A stretch of DNA of 64,000 bases from Telluria antibiotica (GTDB taxonomy: Bacteria > Pseudomonadota > Gammaproteobacteria > Burkholderiales > Burkholderiaceae_D). Shown piece by piece: positions 60,126 through 64,000 of this stretch; the stretch's first letter is position 1, and each line of letters begins with the position of its first letter. The translations under genes and the position numbers were made by a program. Under the pieces are notes generated by a model. That model was not told where the DNA came from. It made no database searches and saw nothing but the letters and a program-made list of their open reading frames with translations. The stretch covers positions 62,001 through 126,000 of the forward strand of contig NZ_JAAQOM010000014.1 of assembly GCF_011682055.1 (NCBI RefSeq), written 5' to 3'.

Positions 60126-60419
60126 GTGTGGTTCGGTTGCGGCATTGTCGGTATCGGGCTCGTTCCGACATTGGCCGATTATCTTTCCCGTGGAGCGGTG
60201 GGCTTGGTAACGGATCCGGTCGGACAATTGCGTGGCGATCGTCCCCGTATCGTTCCTGTCGAAGCCGGCGTCTATTTTCCGCGGTATGTCTTTGTCGTGA
60301 TCGGACTTGTCGTACTTATCGCAGCGGTGATATCGAAGCGCTGCAGCCTGCAGAGTTTTACCCGGCATCTGCCTATATCTAAAGTCCTGAAAACAATTAA
60401 TTATCAACGCCTTATATAA
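60126..60419 (+). CDS. Possible two-TM small membrane protein, weakly supported
   Basis: An open frame extends to 60419 and encodes about 97 residues from a GTG at 60126, with two hydrophobic segments: VWFGCGIVGIGLVPTLADYL and YVFVVIGLVVLIAAVI. The frame could begin elsewhere: an ATG at 60075 lies inside the gltD terminator and is unlikely to be used, and GTG 60126 has no clear SD. Codon use is plausible and the 60.1-60.4 kb stretch is lower in GC. I do not recognise a family, and it may be non-coding. Confidence 0.3.
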   Translation: MWFGCGIVGIGLVPTLADYLSRGAVGLVTDPVGQLRGDRPRIVPVEAGVYFPRYVFVVIGLVVLIAAVISKRCSLQSFTRHLPISKVLKTINYQRLI

Positions 60420-60438
60420 GACATCAGGCGTAGCTAAC

Positions 60439-61464
60439 TCACTCATGTGGCGTGGCGGCGTCCCGCTCGACGACGAGCACGTCGCCCTCCATCTGCGCCT
60501 CCGTACCGAGATCGCGACACAGCGCCCGCATGCGCGCATAGATCCACGTGCGCTGCGTGTGATCGGCCGGCACCGCACGGCCGCGCCGGATGAACACGGG
60601 GTGCAGCACGATGCGTCGCAGGCCGTCGTCGCCCAGCTCCACCTCGAACAGCAACTGATGATCGTTGCGCAGCTCCGGATCGATGGCGTAGTCGTCGACG
60701 AGGTCGCCGCACGCGTACAGGATCGGGCAGTCGCGGTACAGCTCGACGCCGTGGAAGATGTGCGCGCTGTGGCCGTAGACGATCTTCCAGCCCATGTCGA
60801 TGGCGGCATACGCGAGGCGGCGCAGGTGCGGGCTCGGTGCCGTCACCATGTTCGGTCCCCAGTGCAGCGACAGGATCGTCCAGCGCACGCCCGCCGCACG
60901 CAGGGCCGCGAGCGCGCGCGCGAACGCGTCCATGGCGGCCGGCTCGTCGTGCAGGTCGAGCCAGGCGATGCCGGGACGGTCGTCGGTGGCGGCGAAATCG
61001 TCCTGGTGGTCGCAAAACGCCGCCATGCCGACCAATACCTCGCCGCAGGGCACGATGGCCGGCGCCAGCGCCTGCCCCAGGTCCGCGCCCGCGCCCGTGT
61101 GGGCGATGCCGTGCAAGTCCAGGATGCGCACCGTGTCCGCCAGGCCTTGCACGTCGTAGTCGAGGCTGTGATTGTTTGCCAGGCTGACGAGGCGGATGCC
61201 GGCGTCGGATAGCGCCTGTCCTCCGTCCGGCGGTCCCGCGAAATAATAGGCCTTGGGTGCGCCATGCCAGCGGTTCGTGGCGTCAGTGAGTGCACACTCC
61301 AAGTTGGCGACGGCGAGGTCGGCGGACCGCAGCAGTGGCGCCACGCCCTCCAGCGGCGCGTGCGTGCCTGAGCCCTGCATGACGTCGCGCACGTGCCGTC
61401 CCAGCATGACGTCCCCACCGAACATGAGGCGCAGCGGCGGCGCCACGTCAGCCGCCCGCGACAT
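60439..61464 (-). CDS. CapA-family metallophosphoesterase-like protein
   Basis: A 341-residue protein of the CapA (poly-gamma-glutamate/capsule) family, which has a calcineurin-like metal-binding fold. PLRLMFGGDVMLGRHVRDVM (residues 10-29) carries the metal Asp. LAVANLECALTD, LVSLANNHSLDYDVQGLADT (the NNH motif), ILSLHWGPNM and VYGHSAHIFHGVELYRDCPI are the remaining motifs. No signal peptide is evident and no capB, capC or pgs partners lie nearby, so polymer synthesis is not implied. The start overlaps the hydrolase gene end by 17 bp, so the two are cotranscribed. Confidence 0.9.
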   Translation of the reverse strand: MSRAADVAPPLRLMFGGDVMLGRHVRDVMQGSGTHAPLEGVAPLLRSADLAVANLECALTDATNRWHGAPKAYYFAGPPDGGQALSDAGIRLVSLANNHSLDYDVQGLADTVRILDLHGIAHTGAGADLGQALAPAIVPCGEVLVGMAAFCDHQDDFAATDDRPGIAWLDLHDEPAAMDAFARALAALRAAGVRWTILSLHWGPNMVTAPSPHLRRLAYAAIDMGWKIVYGHSAHIFHGVELYRDCPILYACGDLVDDYAIDPELRNDHQLLFEVELGDDGLRRIVLHPVFIRRGRAVPADHTQRTWIYARMRALCRDLGTEAQMEGDVLVVERDAATPHE

Positions 61465-62092
61465 AGCCGGCGAACCAGTCGGCCGCGAGGCGCGCCACCT
61501 CGTCCAGCGTGCCCGGCTCCTCGAACAGGTGCGTGGCGCCGGGGACGATCGCCAGCCGCTTCACGCAACCGAGCTCCGCGTACGCCTGCTCGTTCAGCGC
61601 GATGACGGGCTCGTCGGCGCCGCCCACGATCAGCAATGTGGGCGCCTCGACGGCGCGCAAGGCATCGACGCCGGCCAGGTCGGGCCGCCCGCCGCGCGAC
61701 ACGACGGCCGCGACGCGTACAGCCGGATCGGCCGCCAATTGCAGTGCGGCGGCCGCGCCCGTGCTGGCGCCGAACAGGCCCAGCGGGAGCGCCAACGTCG
61801 CGTCCTGCGCGGCCAGCCAGGCGGCGGCCGCGCGCAGGCGGCGCGTCAGCAGGGAAATGTCGAAGCGGTTGTGGACATTGCTGTCCTCGTCCGGCGTGAG
61901 CAGGTCCAGCAGGACGGTGCCGAAGCCTGCGTCGCGCAGCACGCGCGCCACGTGGTTGTTGCGCGGACTGAGCCGGCTGCTGCCGCTGCCGTGCGCGAAC
62001 AGCACGACGCCTGCGGCATCATGGGGCAGTTCCAGCATGCCTTCCATCGTCGCCGTGCCGGCGGCCACGTGGACCAGGGCTGTCGTCGTCAT
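61448..62092 (-). CDS. Alpha/beta hydrolase, dienelactone hydrolase-like
   Basis: A 214-residue alpha/beta-fold hydrolase. VVLFAHGSGSSRLSPRNNHV is the oxyanion-hole strand. LPLGLFGASTGAAAALQLAA holds the nucleophile Ser of GxSxG (GASTG). VGGADEPV supplies the acid and PGATHLFEEPG the catalytic His. The substrate is unknown. ATG 62092 gives MTTTALVHV; the longer frame to 62233 has no support. It is the first gene of a leftward pair with the CapA-like gene. Confidence 0.9.
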   Translation of the reverse strand: MTTTALVHVAAGTATMEGMLELPHDAAGVVLFAHGSGSSRLSPRNNHVARVLRDAGFGTVLLDLLTPDEDSNVHNRFDISLLTRRLRAAAAWLAAQDATLALPLGLFGASTGAAAALQLAADPAVRVAAVVSRGGRPDLAGVDALRAVEAPTLLIVGGADEPVIALNEQAYAELGCVKRLAIVPGATHLFEEPGTLDEVARLAADWFAGYVAGG

Positions 62093-62435
62093 CGTTGCCT
62101 CCCGTGCGGATTGGACCGACGCCGCCGGCGCGGGTTCGCCGGAATGCTTACGATACGCGCATGCGACGGTCTCTGGAAGGCCCGGATCGACGCGCGCCTG
62201 GCGCAGTCCGAAAGATGGGTTTCCGCACGGCATTTGTTACGGTAATTTAATGATGCGCAACAATGTGCGTATGCATAAGTTAGTAAAAACAAGCACTTAT
62301 GTCAGAAAATATCTGACCCGAAATTTAGTAATGTTGTAATATCACGTCGATAACTTGTCCGGAATTGGACCGTGTCCTGCAGGCCTTGCCGTTTCTGCAC
62401 TACAATACGGGATTCTCCAAATACCAATATTCACT
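62093..62435. other. Intergenic region before mlaF, low GC, with a small palindrome
   Basis: 343 bp with no supported gene. The stretch 62235-62345 is AT-rich and contains a perfect inverted repeat GTCAGA-AAATA-TCTGAC at 62301-62317, without a T tail, which could be an operator. TACAAT at 62401-62406, 30 bp before the GTG of mlaF, is a candidate -10 element; no good -35 partner was found. Confidence 0.5.
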
Positions 62436-63239
62436 GTGTCCAACCTCGTCGAAATCCGCGACCTGCATTTTTCGTATGGCGATCGCCCGATCCTGCAGAA
62501 CCTGAGCATGGACTTCCCGCGCGGCAAACTGATTGCCGTGATGGGCGGTTCGGGTTCGGGCAAGACGACGGTGTTGCGCCTGATCGGCGGGCAGATCAAG
62601 CCGCAGCGCGGCACCGTCGCGGTGAACGGCGAGATCGTGAACCAGCTCGACACGGACGGCTTGTACCGCCTGCGCCGCAAGATGGGCATGCTGTTCCAGT
62701 TCGGCGCCCTGTTCACCGACCTCACCGTGTTCGAGAACGTGGCGTTCCCGCTGCGCGAACACACGTCGCTGCCGGAAGAACTGATCCGCGACCTCGTGCT
62801 GATGCGCCTCAATGCCGTCGGCCTGCGCAACGCGGCCGGGCTGAAGCCGAACGAGATCTCGGGCGGCATGGCGCGCCGCGTGGCACTCGCGCGCGCCGTC
62901 GCGCTCGACCCCGCGCTGATCATGTACGACGAGCCGTTCGCCGGCCTCGACCCGATCTCGATGGGCGTCACGGCCAACCTGATCCGCAACCTGAACGACG
63001 CGCTCGGCTCGACGTCGATCGTGGTGTCCCACGACGTACACGAAACCTTCATGATTGCCGACTATGTGTACTTCCTGTCCGCCGGCAAGATCGTCGCCGC
63101 GGGCACGCCGGACGAGATGCGCCGCTCGAGCGATCCGTACGTCAAGCAGTTCGTGAACGCGGAGCCGGACGGGCCCGTGCCGTTCCACTATCCCGGCAAA
63201 TCGCTCGCCGAAGACCTGGGCCTGGGAGGCCAGCGATGA
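62436..63239 (+). CDS. mlaF: MlaF, ATPase of the phospholipid ABC transporter
   Basis: A 267-residue ABC ATPase of the Mla system, which keeps outer-membrane lipid asymmetry. Walker A is AVMGGSGSGKTTVLRLIGG, the Q-loop is LFQFGALFTDLTVFEN, the signature is ISGGMARRVALARAVA, Walker B is ALIMYDEPFAGLDPISMG, and the switch His is in VSHDVHET. The start is taken as the GTG at 62436 (MSNLVEIRDLHFSYG), which fits the family N-terminus; no strong SD is visible. Upstream in-frame starts from 62355 lie in the promoter region. It overlaps mlaE by 4 bp (ATGA). Confidence 0.94.
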   Translation: MSNLVEIRDLHFSYGDRPILQNLSMDFPRGKLIAVMGGSGSGKTTVLRLIGGQIKPQRGTVAVNGEIVNQLDTDGLYRLRRKMGMLFQFGALFTDLTVFENVAFPLREHTSLPEELIRDLVLMRLNAVGLRNAAGLKPNEISGGMARRVALARAVALDPALIMYDEPFAGLDPISMGVTANLIRNLNDALGSTSIVVSHDVHETFMIADYVYFLSAGKIVAAGTPDEMRRSSDPYVKQFVNAEPDGPVPFHYPGKSLAEDLGLGGQR

Positions 63240-64000
63240 CCAATGTCCTCGGCTTCATCGGCGGCTTCGTGCTCGACACCGTCGCGCGCGTGGGCGTCGT
63301 CACGCGCTCGTTTTTCAAGCTGCTTGGACGCATGCCTGGCGCGTTGAAGCGCCCGGCCCTGATTTCGGAACAGATCCATTTCATCGGCAATTATTCGCTG
63401 CTGATCATCGCCGTATCCGGCATGTTCGTCGGCATGGTTCTTGGATTGCAGTTTTATTACAACCTGACTGAATTCGGAGCCGAAGGAAAGCTCGGCCAAC
63501 TGGTAGGGCTGTCGCTGTTGCGCGAGCTTGGCCCTGTTGTGACGGCCCTGCTGTTTGCCGGCCGCGCCGGCACGTCCCTTACGGCGGAAATCGGCTTGAT
63601 GAAGGCGGGCGAACAATTGACAGCCATGGAGATGATGGCTGTCAACCCGCTCCAGCGCGTGCTCGCGCCACGTTTGATGGCAGGTATGGTTGCCATGCCG
63701 GTGCTGGCTATTGTGTTTTCTGCGATTGGCGTGGCCGGTGGCTACTTGGTTGGCGTGCAATTGCTCGGCCTCGACGAAGGCGCGTTCTGGTCGCAGATGC
63801 AGGCGAACATCGACGTGCGCCGCGATATTTTGAATGGGGTGATCAAGAGCTTCGTGTTCGGCATGGCCGTGACGTTCACGGCGCTGTTCCAGGGCTATGA
63901 AGCCCAGCCGACGCCGGAAGGCGTGTCGCGCGCCACCACGCGGACCGTCGTCATCGCGTCGCTGATGGTGCTCGGGCTGGACTTCATCATGACCGCCTTG
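63236..64000 (+). CDS. mlaE: MlaE, permease of the phospholipid ABC transporter (partial)
   Basis: The frame opens at ATG 63236, overlapping the mlaF stop, and is cut by the window end after 255 codons, close to full length (about 260). The product is a membrane permease of the MlaE family: an N-terminal amphipathic helix (MTNVLGFIGGFVLDTVARVG), then GMFVGMVLGLQFYYNLTEFG, LLRELGPVVTALLFAGRAGT and SLTAEIGLMKAGEQLTAMEM, which is the conserved EAA-like coupling loop. mlaD, mlaC and mlaB are expected just beyond the window. Part of the gene (about 63.4-63.75 kb) is lower in GC than its surroundings. Confidence 0.94.
   Translation, partial: MTNVLGFIGGFVLDTVARVGVVTRSFFKLLGRMPGALKRPALISEQIHFIGNYSLLIIAVSGMFVGMVLGLQFYYNLTEFGAEGKLGQLVGLSLLRELGPVVTALLFAGRAGTSLTAEIGLMKAGEQLTAMEMMAVNPLQRVLAPRLMAGMVAMPVLAIVFSAIGVAGGYLVGVQLLGLDEGAFWSQMQANIDVRRDILNGVIKSFVFGMAVTFTALFQGYEAQPTPEGVSRATTRTVVIASLMVLGLDFIMTAL

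Noticed and set aside
60439..61464. CapA-like gene as a poly-gamma-glutamate capsule locus
   Set aside because: No CapB, CapC or PgsE homologue is near, and the protein has no visible signal or membrane anchor.

Overview
This window looks like a chromosomal segment from a high-GC betaproteobacterium, most likely of the Oxalobacteraceae (Massilia/Telluria type). That placement is inferred from gene content and order: gltB-gltD followed shortly by the mlaF-mlaE lipid transporter genes, a LiuR-controlled isovaleryl-CoA dehydrogenase, aceK, a SigF/NrsF module with an MXKDX-repeat protein, and a RAYT transposase with its short repeats. I saw no rRNA, tRNA, prophage, integron or CRISPR array. Both ends cut through genes.

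Positions 1-9833 hold a dense peptidoglycan turnover and amino-sugar salvage locus. It contains a divergent beta-lactamase-fold serine hydrolase (cut by the window edge), then murQ, an AmpG-type MFS transporter, a NagX-type membrane acyltransferase homologue, a DigH/GHL10 lipoprotein glycosidase, a BadF-type amino-sugar kinase, an AmpD-type amidase lipoprotein with a proline-rich tail, a LysR regulator and a VanX/DdpX-type D-Ala-D-Ala dipeptidase. Most neighbours overlap or are separated by only a few bases, so this is probably one long transcription unit. Positions 9933-14247 hold a small lipoprotein, an unknown CxxC protein, and a SigF-NrsF module divergent from an operon (truncated DUF1223 remnant, cytochrome b561, Tat-exported molybdenum oxidoreductase, MXKDX-repeat protein) that carries a consensus-like SigF promoter. 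Positions 14309-23200 return to the cell envelope: PBP4-type DacB, a fused SpmA/SpmB protein, an orphan peptide-binding protein, a TonB-dependent receptor and an apparently exported LD-carboxypeptidase.

Positions 23204-38819 are accessory metabolism and regulation: three small regulator/oxidoreductase groups (LysR with SnoaL-like protein and SDR; MarR with AzoR and SDR, with a shared operator; MarR with thioesterase and thiolase), then LysR/MDR, a MORN-TonB_C protein, and a leftward aceK-thiolase-SDR-acyl-CoA dehydrogenase-GNAT series. Positions 39124-42022 are the liuR regulon (liuA, liuR, MBL-fold hydrolase) with two LiuR-like boxes. Positions 42325-50558 include an HTH protein, a 57-residue ORF, ubiX, grxD, a GNAT, tex and a large SNF2 helicase. 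Positions 50727-53450 carry a soluble histidine kinase/response regulator pair and a RAYT gene with repeats on both sides. Positions 53790-64000 contain gltBD, a CapA-like protein, an alpha/beta hydrolase, mlaF and the start of mlaE.

Three short palindromic interspersed elements (27579-27598, 35698-35777, 38906-39040) sit in or at the edges of intergenic gaps. The most interesting biology is the peptidoglycan salvage locus, which combines a kinase/etherase route with a NagX-type acyltransferase of unknown substrate, and the possible second muropeptide uptake set 14-23 kb into the window.
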